Shown here: in pieces, positions 45,171 to 57,803 of the stretch | Layout: every line of letters begins with the position of its first letter | Numbering within the stretch: the first letter of the stretch is position 1 | Made by a program: the position numbers and the translations under genes | NCBI RefSeq assembly: GCF_002575655.3 | Contig: NC_053040.3 | Location: 355,878,267-355,942,266 of the forward strand | DNA length: 64,000 nucleotides | Reading direction: 5' to 3' | Source of the DNA: Aegilops tauschii subsp. strangulata | Taxonomy: Eukaryota; Streptophyta; Magnoliopsida; Poales; Poaceae | The notes under the pieces: generated by a model | Told to the model about the DNA's origin: nothing | Databases searched by the model: none | The model's input: only the letters and a program-made list of their open reading frames with translations

Positions 45171-45608
45171 TGTTAGGCCATGCCACGTGTCGACGTATCA
45201 TAGGCGCCTTCTGTCCAATGAGTGGATGACATCTGTCCCAACGATGAGTCGACACGTGTTTCCTCCAGCCAATGATGATTTTACACGTGGAAAATCCTCA
45301 TTGGTCGGGGCTGTTAACGGGTTATCGGATCCAAAACCCGACTCAGTAGCTTAACGGCATTCCGTTACGGTGGATGCCACGTGTCGGTCACCCTTGACGA
45401 AAGCACTTCTGTGACGCGGGATTTATCGTCATGGAAGTGGACACTTCCGTGATGATAATTTTGGTAATGTCATGGAACACTTCTACGACAGCACAGGTAT
45501 GACTATCTTGATTCTGTCATAAAATCGTCATGGATGTACATGCATGACAGAAAATGCGACCTACTGTGACAAACACGTATCATCACGGAAGTGTATTTTT
45601 TTGTAGTG
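45171..45608. repeat. CACTA right terminal region and TIR
   Basis: There is no gene. Short motifs of the type 'cacttc(c/t)gtgacg' and 'gtcatgga' recur toward the tip, mirrored at the left end by 'catccgtgaca', 'cacttctatgacg' and 'ctacttctatgaca'. The tip GTGTATTTTTTTGTAGTG (45591-45608) is the right TIR. Confidence 0.85.
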
Positions 45609-46070
45609 TATGGCTTGAAAGCGCGTGAAGGCCTCTCGCCCTAAGAGGGCGTGGTACCCGCTGTTGAAAGGGGCCACCTGGAAAGTTATTTCTTCGGACC
45701 GATAATTCTCCGGCGTGCCGAACACCACATCAAGTGTAATTTTTCCTGCACACCGAGCTTCCCGGCTGGGAATGATACCTCGAAATGTTGTGCTGCTTTT
45801 CTCAATGCCGCTCCTGTCTATTTCCATCTTGTGGAGCGTGTCCTCGTAAATGAGGTTTAGTCTGCTGCCGCCGTCCATGAGGACTTTTGTAAGTCGAAAG
45901 CCATCCACGATGGGACTGAGGACTAGGGCAGCTGGGGCTCGGATTGTTCTGTATTTAGGTTCGTTACTGGCGTTGAAGGTTATGGCCGTGTCGTTCCAGG
46001 GGTCAATTGCAGCGACCTGGCAAACTTCGGCGAGATCGCGCAGGGCCCTTTTATGCTTGTTGTTTGAAGC
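45609..46070 (-). CDS. Gypsy gag C-terminus and protease (middle piece)
   Basis: This 154-codon piece lies between the LARD-like element and the CACTA element. It includes NKHKRALRDLAEVC, ALVLSPIVDGFRLTKVLMDG, GGSRLNLIYEDTL and FNSGYHALLGREAF. LMDGGSRLNLIY corresponds to the aspartic protease active-site region, with DGGS in the place of the usual D(T/S)G(A/S), as in many plant Tat-lineage elements. The frame is open and in phase with gag (57804) on one side and with pol (18548) on the other once each target duplication is counted once. Frames running past 46070 enter the LTR of the nested element and are not genuine. Confidence 0.88.
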
Positions 46071-46075
46071 GAATG

Positions 46076-49000
46076 TGTGACGCCCCCGATTCAATCGTAC
46101 ACTAATCATGCACGCAAACGTGTACGATCAAGATCAGGGACTCACGGGAAGATATCACAACACAACTCTAAAACATAAATAAGTCATACTAGCATCATAA
46201 TACAAGACAAGGGCCTCGAGGGCTCGAATACAAGTGCTCGATCATAGACGAGTCAGCGGAAGCAACAATATCTGAGGACAGACATAAGTTAAACAAGTTT
46301 GCCTTAGGAAGGCTAGCACAAACTAGGATACAGGTCGAAAGAGGCGCAGGCCTCCCGTCTGGGATCCTCCTAAACTACTCCTGGTCGTCGTCAGCGGGCT
46401 GCACGTAGTAGTAGGCACCTCTGGTGTAGTAGGAGTCGTCGTCGACGGTGGCGTCTGGCTCCTGGGCTCCGGCATCTGGTTGCGACAACCAGGTAGAAGG
46501 GAAAGGGGGGAAAAGAGGGAGAAAGCAACCGTGAGTACTCATCCAAAGTACTCGCAAGCAAGGAGCTACACTACATATGCATGGGTATATGTGTAAAGGG
46601 CCATATCGCTGGAATGAACTGCAGAATGCCAGAATAAGAGGGGGATAGCTAATCCTGCCGAAGACTACGCTTCAGGCCACCTCCATCTTGCAGCATGTAG
46701 AAGAGAGTAGATGGTAAGTTCACCAAGTAGCATCGCATAGCATAATCCTACCCGGCGATCCCCTCCTCGTCGCCCTGTTAGAGAGTGATCACCGGGTTAT
46801 ATCTGGCACTTGGAAGGGTGTGTTTTATTAAGTATCCAGTTCTAGTTGTCATAAGGTCAAGGTACAACTTCGGGTCGTCCTTTTACCGAGGGACACGACT
46901 ATTCGAATAGATAAACTTCCCTGCAGGGGTGCACCACATAACCCAACACGCTCGATCCCATTTGGCCAGACACACTTTTCTGGGTCATGCCCGGCCACGG
47001 AAGATCAACACGTCGCAGCCCGACCTAGGCTCAACAGAGAGGTCAGCACGCCGGTCTAAATCCTATGCGCGCAGGGGTCTGGGCCCATCGCCCATTGCAC
47101 ACCTGCACGTTGCGTACGCGGCCGGAAGCAGACCTAGCCTAGCAGGCGTTCCAGTCCAATCCGGCGCGCGCCGCTCCGTCGCTGATGTCAAGAAGAGCTT
47201 CGGCTGATACCACGACGCCGAGTGCCCATAATTGTTCCCGCGTAGTTGGTTAGTGCGTATAGACCAAATGGCCAGACTCAGATCAAATACCAAGATCTCG
47301 TTAAGCGTGTTAAGTATCCGCGAACGCCGACCAGGGCCAGGCCCACCTCTCTCCTAGGTGGTCTCAACCTGCCATGTCGCTCCGCCATAAAGTAACAGTC
47401 GGGGGCTGTCAGGAACCCAGGCCCACCTCTACCGGGATGGAGCCACCTGTCCTTTCAGCCCCCTCATCAGAATCACTTGCGGGTACTGAACGAGCCGACC
47501 CGACTTTAGTCACCACATGTGTCATGTATATAAAGTATATAGTATATACCCGTGATCACCTCCCGAAGTGATCACGGCCCAGTAGTATAGCATGGCAGAC
47601 GGACAAGAGTGTAGGGCCACTGATGGAACACTAGTATCCTATACTAAACAGTAGGATAGCAGGTAAGGGTAACAACGGTAGCAACAATGACAGGCTATGC
47701 ATCATGATAGGATTAACGGAAAGCAGTAACATGCTACACTAGTCTAATGCAAGTTGTATCAAGGGGGGGGGGGCTTGCCTGGAAGCTCTGTTGTACAGGA
47801 AGAAGGGTCGTCGGTGGCGTAGTCGTACTCAGCGGCATCAGCGCCGGTCTCGGGGTCTACCGGAGAAGAAGAGGGGGAAGGAACAGTAAATACGGAGTAA
47901 ACAAGGCATCACAAAACATAACATGGCAATACGGGGTGCTAGGTATGCCCTAACGCGGTGGAAGGTGATACCGGCGAAGGGGGAAACATCCGGGAAAATA
48001 TCCCCGGTGTTTCGCGTTTCCGGACAGATGAATCGGAGAGGAAAAGTTGTGAGTTTGCTATGCTAGGGATGTGTGGCGGATGAACGGGAGCGTATCCGGA
48101 TTTGTCTCGTCATTCTGACCAACTTTCATGTACAAAGTATTATCATCTGAATTACGGATTATTTTATATTAATTTGTAAAGTTTTAAAAAAAATTCTAAT
48201 TTGTTTTAATTTGAAAATTGAACGTCAAATTGCTATGGGTACACAGAATTGTACCCAACAGAATGTATCTGTGGCTGGCAAGTGGGGTCAAGGGGGTCCA
48301 GTCAGCATTTGACCAGTCAACTGTTGACTGGTCAACAGGGTCAAACATGACCCACCTGTCATGTACTGGGTCAACCCAGTCAACAGTTTGACTGGTCAAA
48401 CTAGACAGGGGGCCCACATGTCATTGATTGACAACTAATTAACCTAGTTAATTAGTTTAATATACAGATTAATTAGGTTTAGTTAATTAGGTTAATTAGA
48501 CATAATTAATTTGGTTAATTAATTAATTAATTAATAATTTTATTATTATTATTTTAAATTCTTTTTTTATTAAACGTTCTGGGGCTTGGGCCCCCATGTC
48601 AAAGGCACATGGGGCCTTAGCGGGTTAGCAGGCACGAGGGCGACGGGCAGGCGCCTGTTAATGGGCGAATCCGGGCGGCCGCCTCAGGCGCGCGCGCCAG
48701 CGCCGGCGAGGCGGGCTGGGCGCCGGCTGCAGGCGAGAGGGGAGGCAGGCCATGGCAGGGCAGGGAGCCAAGGCGGGGCGCGGCAGTGGGGGTGAGCCGT
48801 GGCAGTGAGGCCACGCATGGGCGCGTGCACAGGCTGCAGTGAGCAGCGCGCAGGCAGGGGCAAGGAACACGGCGTCTCGCGCACGGACAACGAGGGTGAG
48901 GGCGAGCATGGGCGTGCGAGGGAGAGAGGAGAGGGGCCTGACGGGGTGCTCACAGAGGAGCTGCAGGGCATGGCCATGGGCTCGGGGAAGCGGAAGGGCG

Positions 49001-49846
49001 TCGGTGGTGTGGACGGGGCGGCGTCCAGGCCGCCGGCGACGAGGGCGGTGGGGCAATGGCGTCCAGCTCGGGAGGGAGTAGCGCGAGGGAGAGGCGGGGA
49101 CGGGCGGTCCAACGCGACGGGGGCGGGTGACGCGACCTTCGGGATCCGGCGGTGGCGTCGATGGTGGGGCGGCGCCTGGTTGGGAGACGGCGAGGTGGCG
49201 GCGGGGACGATGAGCGGACGCGAGGGGGTGCCCCGATCCAGATCGGATCGGGGGAGGAGAGAGTAGTGGGGGGCGAGTGGGGGGGTTACGGGTTAGGGTT
49301 TCCCAAGAGTGGGGATATGGAGGAGGAGAGTGGGGCGCCGGCTGGGCCGGCCTGGCTAGCCCAATGGCCAGCCGGGCCGAGACCCAGCGAGGGGGGGGCT
49401 TTTATTTTCTTTTGTTGTTTTTTTAATTCTTTTTTGTTTTATTTTAGTTAAACTTTATTTTTAGTTTAGTAAAATATGACAATAGCTCCAAAAATAGGGT
49501 TTCAAAATAATCCACTATTCTAAGAAGTTTTACCTCAAAATAAAAATAGTTTAGCATTTCTTAAAATATCAAAGGCACTTATTTAATCATTTGAACTACT
49601 GTCTTAATCATTTTTAGAGTAGTAAAATATTTTACAAAAGTGGGGTTTCTGCACCACAATTACCTTTGCATCCTTTTGGCACAACTCGAACATTTTAGTT
49701 TTAAAGTTTGAAAACTTTCGTTGTTTGCCTAATTTTTAATTTGAATCTGAATCGGTTTCGAACTAACGCGAGATTAGCAATAGTAATCAAGGGGACGTGG
49801 CATTATTAGCAGAGGTTCACTGTAGCTTAAGTATCCGGGCGTCACA
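46076..49846 (-). repeat. 3' LTR of the LARD-like element
   Basis: Left copy, next to the polypurine tract. Notable internal parts are an AT-rich stretch of TTAATTAA repeats (about 48420-48580), a GC-rich zone with artefactual long frames on both strands (48600-49390), and a poly-G run near 47764-47773. Compared with the right copy, it lacks about 30 bases near 47755. Confidence 0.9.
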
Positions 49847-52800
49847 ATTCTCCTCCACTACAAGAAATCTCGTCCCAAGATTTAAGAGGTGGACTAGAGG
49901 GAGAAGGTTACGAATCTCTAGCGAGTGTTCTCGGTCTTGGTTGCTCTTCTGGAAGAGGCCGATCCATAACCTTGATGTCTTCATTTCTCTGCTTCAAGTT
50001 CTCATGATGAAGTTGGCATCCTTTCTTTGGGAACTCCATCGTACTTACGAAAGAATAAAAGGGCTGGGAGAACAGACCTCTGCAAGGTTGACTAACTTGT
50101 TGATAACATCGGGGAAGGTGGGGGAAGTAACTCTCGAATTAAAAACCTTTAGAAAATATCGAGAGTAAGGCAAGAAGGTGTCATGAGAAGTTTCAAGCGG
50201 CAGGCAATCGTTCGATGCCTGAAGCAGAGTGTGAAAGGGGTTCAAAGCAATCGGAATAAGTATTATGTCTGATGCCAGTATAGATCAGTAGGACGGTGGT
50301 CCGTGAATTACATACGAGGCCACGCGCGATGAATAAATTTGGTTACAGGGGGTGCACAGGAGAGTCAGGTTTTGATCCTATGGAACTGTGGGTTATGGGC
50401 CCACCATGTGGTTAACGTAGGAAGGGCGGTGACATCTTGCACGATCATGATAGCAAGGCATGTCAGAGCGTAGCCTGTCAGTTATATGTCAGCAACATCA
50501 TTGGTACCAAGGACGAGGGACGAAGAGAACCATTTTCCTGCTCGTTGAAACGAGGCGGACTAATAGGCAAAGTTCTCGTCCATCGGTGGATACCGGAATG
50601 TCACCCAATAGTAACAGGGTCTTACTGACAGAGTTGTACACCAAGGTGTTTGCACAAGCAGGGAATTAATACTGCTTAGATCATAATGATCACCAGAAAC
50701 ATTAAACCAACCAATGGAAAGGAAAATATGATTATCAGATTAAACAGAACAATGGAAAGGAAAATGTGTTTAAACACATATTTCAGGGGTATATCCTTCC
50801 AAGGACAATGGTTAGAAGAGAACCATTTAGGTTAGGGAAGAGGAAGTTCATGACATTACCCAAACAACGGTGTTTGAATAATTGATAACGAAAATTTAGC
50901 ATTGTGCTTCAAATGTTTTTATTGAAAATCGGAGTACCACATACATGCTTCGAGGTAGCATTGACATGGTCAGGCAAAGGTCGGACTTAGGATACTCAAA
51001 GGATTCATCAGGAACAACTTATTGAATAAGTCTTTCAATTTCCTCATGGAAGAATGGTTAACATTGCTAAAAGGAAGAACTATAACAATAGACCCTCCAG
51101 CCAGGTGTGCTAGGCATGACATCACCTTACCGGGTCATATAAGGACCAACATTATAACTCTTGGAAAATGCGTCCCAACCATCTTATCTGACCGAGATTC
51201 ATATCTGATTGGTGTTAGGATACCTCAGACTTAGGATGCCTAAGAAGAAAAAGGTGCAACACCAATTGACGAGATGACATTGTAAGATTCTCGGTAAATG
51301 AACGATGGAAGCAAGTTCCGAATCATGCGTTCATCATTAAACCAAGGAGAGGGTGAGGAGGTGGCTAATGGACTCAGCGACATAGCATCCAGATTTCCAA
51401 AAGATGGATTTCCACAGTTATGTGAACAAGGAGATAACATTTGTCATATCAAATGATATAATGATGTAAGCTCGAGGAAAAACATACACACTTAAACATT
51501 GGTGGAAAGTTGCACCCGAAATATGGGCTTAGGGAGCATGATCAAGTTAGAATGGTGATCCAATAACCAATAGTCTAAGAACGAACGGTTGACCATTAAC
51601 TTGAAAGCAATAGGGTCGCTAGAAGTTTTGAATTCACACATCATAGTTTAATTGGCGGTATTCCGGTTTGAAACAACACGGGGACCAAGAAAGAATGGTG
51701 ATGGTGAGAAGTATTACTATATCAAGAATTAATAGTTGGGGGCAATTATCTCAACATTCTTGACATAAAAGATGGTAATACTCCACGGTAAAGAAGAACA
51801 AATGCTGGATAGCAAGGATCTCAATGGATAACACAAAACATGAACAAGTTTGTGTTAAACGGAAGGCAATAAAGTGGTTGATGATAACACAAATCATTGA
51901 GGGAAAGGGTGGTATTTCTCATCATGAATTCAGTTGATATCCTGGAAGAGCTCAGAATGTTGATGATGATCACGACACATTTGTCGAGAGATTTCAAGAT
52001 GTAATCGATCGGCAATGACAGCAAGTCAAAGGAATGATGAAGCGAAAGGTTATTGGAACCACGGGTAGATCACAAACTCGGAATCAAGATTGTTGTTCAA
52101 GGCGAAATGATATGACGAGGAAAGTCGACGTAAGCTTAGCTCATCGTCGAAAATTTTGCTCCGGGAAGAAGAACCAGGTAGCACAGTTAAAAAGTTGCAC
52201 GATAATGATATAGCCGATCAGGCTAGGAATGACTTGAAGAGTTATTAAACTCATAAGCAACAAAAATTACTTAGAGTTATTGAATCGGAGTACGGAATTG
52301 ATTCACTTATCGGTGTCCTTGAGGGGTTCTAACAACTCAGAACCCATTGGAAAAATGGAATCGGCAAGAATATTAGTTGATGAAGAACTCATAAGAAGTT
52401 AAGTAGTTCCTTGGCATTCTCGAGATACCAGGGGGTAATACTCGACGACAGACCAAAGTAGAGGTTGGACAGGGGTATTGCTGTGCAGAGGACAAGTGCT
52501 TAAACTTGCACAAGAAATGGTATTTAAAGGAGAACATGGTCAGAACCACGATTGAAAAGGCCAGATCCCAGATATAAGATGAACTTATACCCAGGGAATA
52601 ATTAATTTAAGAGAAGCTTTAATGATAAGATCTACATCGTGTCCATGGGCATGAACACAAAGTTCAAGGTCGACTCCCAGTTCTCCAATGCATAACCTTT
52701 CATTCACTTCTCGCATTCGATGAAGTTGTATGGTAGAAAATTATCTGGTAAAATACCAGAAGGGTATGGCTTGTGAAAACCTTCGGGTTCAAATGGTTTT

Positions 52801-54014
52801 TAGGGAAGGTATAGGTTCAATCCATCGGGGCATCTTAGAAACATACACCTCAAACTTCAAGAGTAAAATCACCAGCTCAAAAGTAGAGTATGGTTATCAA
52901 GTAGAGGATACAAATTACCAAAGGCATTATATATCCATGGAAATGATCACAAGGTTATTGAATATGAAGGACACTGTCGGATAATAACCCAACAAGGGGT
53001 CTTGTGGTCTACAACGGAGCTGATTCGAGTATCGGTACTCTATCAGAGGAAGGAGGAACGAAAGGGCATCGGACTATAAAAACAACTGAGTAATTCAAAG
53101 CTCAAATGCAAGGGAATTATCATTTCCAAATCAAGGGATCAGAAACCAATGGTCTGATTAAGAATGGATAAGTCGAATAGACTTAGGGGTACAATCGACG
53201 GCAATTTGATTGGTCGATAACCAGTTCATGTTTCAAATGACGTCTGAGCCGGAAGGATGAATTCTAGGCTCTGATTGAGGATTGCGAGCATTCGCAACAA
53301 ATTGAATCAACGGACTCAAAATGATAATGACAAGAGATGCCAATAAGATTACGAGACTTAAGATTAATCATAATGCAAGTAAGCAAGAATTTCAAGAGCA
53401 AAAAGGCTCCTGAGGATTTTCGGAAGATCGAATGGTATTTTGAACACTTTTGTGAAATACTTGAATCAACTGGGGGTGAGCGGATACTCGGTAAGTGCGA
53501 GAATTATCCGTAGGGGTATTCAGGTGACAAAGAACAGCAAGGCAGTAAGCTCAAAGGATTCTCGGAACAACAGAGAGAATTTCGGGGTATCTTGTAATAA
53601 CAAGATCAACTGGGAAACATTGTATGAATGGCGAGGATACGTGGTTATCCATAGGAGTTTATCGATGAAAGGGAATTGCAAAAGCGATGAACACAAGTTC
53701 TCGGGTTATCAGCGGAGAGTATCTTCAGGGTCTTCACGTGCAGCAGACGATCATCAGTAATAAGGGGCTCTCCGGGTGAAAGAGATAACGAGATCCTAAT
53801 GTTAGATTTAGCAAAATTCACTTAACCCGAATAGAAGAGAGATCAGAGTCCCATAGTATAGAGAAGGAGTAAAAGATCCTAATACCACCCAATGGCGACG
53901 TGGGCCCATAAGCCGCACAACCATGTTAGTAAAAGTTTTGCAACGACTAGACTCAACTTCGGCCAATGAGTTGGGAAGGGGGATTCCTACAGGCAGTCGG
54001 CTCTGATACCAACT
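49847..54014 (-). other. LARD-like interior, no coding region recognised
   Basis: About 4.2 kb of A/G-rich sequence with no frame over about 125 codons and no match that I can see to gag, RT or integrase motifs on either strand. The primer site and polypurine tract at its two ends are intact. It may be a heavily decayed Gypsy body or a conserved non-coding interior, as described for LARDs. Confidence 0.7.
54000..54011 (-). other. Primer binding site of the LARD-like element (initiator tRNA-Met)
   Basis: On the minus strand the 12 bases read TGGTATCAGAGC, the complement of the 3' end of plant initiator tRNA-Met. It lies 3 bases from the LTR edge at 54015. This fixes the orientation of the element and the identity of 54015-57803 as its 5' LTR. 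Confidence 0.92.
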
Positions 54015-57000
54015 TGTGACGCCCCCGATTCAATCGTACACTAATCATGCACGCAAACGTGTACGATCAAGATCAGGGACTCACGGGAAGATATCACAAC
54101 ACAACTCTAAAGCATAAATAAGTCATACAAGCATCATAATACAAGCCAGGGGCCTCGAGGGCTCGAATACAAGTGCTCAATCATAGACGAGTCAGCGGAA
54201 GCAACAATATCTGAGTACAGACATAAGTTAAACAAGTTTGCCTTAGAAAGGCTAGCACAAACTGGGATACAGATCGAAAGAGGCGCAGGCCTCCTGCCTG
54301 GGATCCTCCTAAACTACTCCTGGTCGTCGTCAGCGGGCTGCACGTAGTAGTAGGCACCTCTGGTGTAGTAGGAGTCGTTGTCGACGGTGGCGTCTGGCTC
54401 CTGGGCTCTGGCATCTGGTTGCGACAACCAGGTAGAAGGGAAAGGGGGGAAAAGAGGGAGAAAGCAACCGTGAGTACTCATCCAAAGTACTCGCAAGCAA
54501 GGAGCTACACTACATATGCATGGGTATATGTGTAAAGGGCCATATCGGTGGACTGAACTGCAGAATGCCAGAATAAGAGGGGGATAGCTAATCCTGCCGA
54601 AGACTACGCTTCAGGCCACCTCCATCTTGCAGCATGTACAAGAGAGTAGATGGTAAGTTCACCTAGTAGCATCGCATAGCATAATCCTACCCGGCGATCC
54701 CCTCCTTGTCGCCCTGTTAGAGAGCGATCACCGGGTTATATCTGGCACTTGGAAGGGTGTGTTTTATTAAGTATCCAGTTCTAGTTGTCATAAGGTCAAG
54801 GTACAACTCCGGGTCGTCCTTTTACCGAGGGACACGGCTATTCGAATAGATAAACTTCCCTGCACGGGTGCACCACATAACCCAACACACTCGATCCCAT
54901 TTGGCTGGACACACTTTTCTGGGTCATGCCCGGCCGCAGAAGATCAACACGTCGCAGCCCCACCTAGGCTCAACAGAGAGGTCAGCACGCCGGTCTAAAT
55001 CCTATGCGCGCAGGGGTCTGGGCCCATCGCCCATTGCACACCTGCACGTTGCGTACGCGGCCGTAAGCAGACCTAGCCTAGCAGGCGTTCCAGTCCAATC
55101 CGGCGCGCGCCGCTCCGTCGCTGACGTCAAGAAGTGCTTCGGCTGATACCACGACGTCGAGTGCCCATAACTGTTCCCGCGTAGTTGGTTAGTGCGTATA
55201 GACCAAATGGCCAGACTCAGATCAAATACCAAGATCTCGTTAAGCGTGTTAAGTATCCGCGAACGCCGACTAGGGCCAGGCCCACCTCTCTCCTAGGTGG
55301 TCTCAACCTGCCATGTCGCTCCGCCATAAAGAAAAGTCAGGGGCCGTTAGGAACCCAGACCCACCTCTACCGGGATGGAGCCACCTGTCCTTTCAGCCCC
55401 CTCATCAGAATCACTTGCGGGTACTCAACGAGTCGACCCGACTTTAGTCACCACATGTGTCATGTATATAAAGTATATAGTATATACCCGTAATCACCTC
55501 CCGAAGTGATCACGGTCCAGTAGTATAGCATGGCAGATGGACAAGAGTGTAGGGCCACTGATGGAACACTAGTATCCTATACTAAACAGTAGGATAGCAG
55601 GTAAGGGTAACAACTGTAGCAACAATGACAGGCTATGCATCAGGATAGGATTAACGGAAAGCAGTAACATGCTACACTAGTATAATGCAAGCAGTATAGA
55701 GAAGAATAGGCGATATCTGGTGATCAAGGGGGGGCTTGACTGGAAGCTCTGTTGTACAGGAAGATGGGTCGTCGGTGACGTAGTCGTACTCAGCGGCATC
55801 AGCGCCGGTCTCGGGGTCTACCGGAGAAGAAGAGGGGGAAGAAACAGTAAATACGGAGCAAACAAGGCATCACAAAACATAACATGGCAATACGCGGTGC
55901 TAGGTATGCCCTAACGCGGTGGAAGGTGATACCGGCGAAGGGTGAAACATCCGGGAAAATATCCCTGGTGTTTCACGTTTTCGGACAGATGAATCGGAGA
56001 GGAAAAGTTGCGAGTTTTCTATGCTAGGGATGTGTGGCGGATGAACGGGCTACGTATCCGGATTCGTCTCGTCATTCTCAGCAACTTTCATGTACAAAGT
56101 ATTTTCATCTGAATTACAGATTATTTATATTAATTTGTAAAGTTTTAAAACATTTTCTAATTTGTTTTAATTTGAAAATTGAACGTCAAATTGCTATGGG
56201 TACACAGAATTGTACCCAACAGAATGTATGTGTGGCTGGCAGGTGGGGTCAAGGGGGTCCAGTCAGCATTTGACCAGTCAACTGTTGACTGGTCAACAGG
56301 GTCAAACAGGACCCACCTGTCATGTACTGGGTCAACCCAGTCAATAGTTTGACTGGTCAAACTGGACAGGGGGCCCACATGTCATTGACTGACAACTAAT
56401 TAACCTAGTTAATTAGTTTAATGTACAGATTAATTAGGTTTAGTTAATTAGGTTAATTAGACATAATTAATTTGGTTAATTAATTAATTAATCATTTTAT
56501 TATTATTATTTTAAATTCTTTTTTATTAAATGTTCTGGGGCGTGGGCCCCCATGTCATAGGCACAGGGGGCCTTAGCGGGTTAGCGGGCAGGAGGGCGAC
56601 GGGCAGGCGCCCGTTAACGGGCGAATCCGGGCGGCCGCCTCAGGCGCGCGCGCCAGCGCCGGCGAGGCGGGCTGGGCGCCGGCTGCAGGCGAGAGGGGAG
56701 GCAGGCCATGGCAGGGCAAGGAGCCAAGGCGGGGCGCGGCAGTGGGGGTGAGCCGCGGCAGTGAGGCCACGCACGGGCGCGTGCACAGGCTGCAGTGAGC
56801 AGCGCGCAGGCAGGGACAAGGAACGCGGCGTCTCGCGCACGGACAACGAGGGTGAGGGCGAGCATGGGCGTGCGAGGGAGAAAGGAGAGGGGCCTGACGG
56901 GGTGCTCACAGAGGAGCTGCAGGGCATGGCCATGGGCTCGGGGAAGCGGAAGGCCGTCGGTGGTGTGGACGGGGCGGCGTCCGGCCACCGGCGACGAGGG

Positions 57001-57803
57001 CGGTGGGGCGATGGCGTCCAGCTCGGGAGGGAGTAGCGCGAGGGAGAGGCGAGGACGGGCGGCCCAGCGCGATGGGGGCGGGTGACGCGACCTTCAGGAT
57101 CCGGCGGTGGCGTCGATGGTGGGGCGGCGCCTGGTTGGGAGACGGCGAGGTGGCAGCGGGGACGATGAGCGGACGCGAGGGGGGTGCCCCGATCCAGATC
57201 GGATCGGGGGAGGAGAGAGTAGTGGGGGGCGAGTGGGGGGTTACGGGTTAGGGTTTCCCCAGAGTGGGGATATGGAGGAGGGGAGTGGGGCGCCGGCTGG
57301 GCCGGCCTGGCTAGCCCAATGGCCAGCCGGGCCGAGGCCCAGCGAGGGGGGGGGGCTTTTATTTTCTTTTGTTGTTTTTTTAATTCTTTTCTGTTGTATT
57401 TTAGTTACACTTTATTTTTAGTTTAGTAAAATATGACAATAGCTCCAAAAATAGGGTTTCAAAATAATCCACTATTCTAAGAAGTTTTACCTCAAAATAA
57501 AAATAGTTTAGCATTTCTTAAAATATCAAAGGCACTTATTTAATCATTTGAGCTACTATCTTAATCATTTTTAGAGTAGTAAAACATTTTACAAAAGTGG
57601 GGTTTCTGCACCACAATTACCTTTGCATCCTTTTGGCACAACTCGAACATTTTAGTTTTAAAGTTTGAAAACTTTCGTTGTTTGCCTGATTTTTAATTTG
57701 AATCCGAATCGGTTTCGAACTAACGCGAGATTAGCAATAGTAATCGAGGGGACGTGGCATCATTAGCAGAGGTTCACTGTAGCTTAAGTATCCGGGCGTC
57801 ACG
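54015..57803 (-). repeat. 5' LTR of the LARD-like element
   Basis: Right copy, highly similar along its full length to 46076-49846. In the parts I compared (first 750 bases) I counted about 20 differences, roughly 2-3%. The terminal base next to the duplication is G (57803), where the other copy has A. Confidence 0.9.

Larger units (their letters stand above)
18552..45608. mobile_element. Giant CACTA transposon, 27,057 bp, carrying host-like genes
   Basis: The left end is CACTACAAAAAAAAGACAC and the right end is its imperfect complement (...GTGTATTTTTTTGTAGTG). The terminal repeats are about 28 bp and include a shared TCCGTGA block. TAT target duplications flank it. The sub-terminal regions hold distinctive repeats: 71-bp and 29-bp arrays and 0.4-0.75-kb blocks on the left, a 27-bp palindromic array and many GGGCC motifs on the right. 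I saw no TNPD-type transposase, so it is probably mobilised in trans. The right half has TNPA-like exons and the middle has NAC and F-box/DUF295 genes. The ends resemble wheat CACTA families such as Jorge, but the family name is from memory. Confidence 0.9.
46076..57803 (-). mobile_element. LARD-like LTR retrotransposon nested in gag, 11.7 kb
   Basis: Long LTRs (46076-49846 and 54015-57803; 3,771 and 3,789 bp) begin TGTGACGCCC and end GGGCGTCAC(A/G). The 5-bp duplication GAATG flanks the pair (46071-46075, 57804-57808). A primer site complementary to initiator tRNA-Met (TGGTATCAGAGC on minus, 54011-54000) lies 3 bases inside the right LTR, so the element reads leftward. A purine-rich tract (GTGGAGGAGAAT on minus) borders the left LTR. 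The 4.2-kb interior holds no recognisable gag or pol. LTR length, interior length and lack of coding match Triticeae large retrotransposon derivatives. I cannot give a family name with confidence. Confidence 0.88.

Noticed and set aside
18552..45608. The NAC and F-box genes as resident genes next to two separate CACTA ends
   Set aside because: The two ends share a TAT duplication and their removal restores the Gypsy frame exactly, so they belong to one insertion.
48600..49270. Overlapping frames up to 155 aa on both strands in the LARD LTR
   Set aside because: GC-rich LTR sequence; the same frames appear in the other LTR (56530-57250), and an LTR is not expected to code.
54000..54011. tRNA gene suggested by TGGTATCAGAGC
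   Set aside because: It is a 12-base primer site next to an LTR; no tRNA cloverleaf surrounds it.
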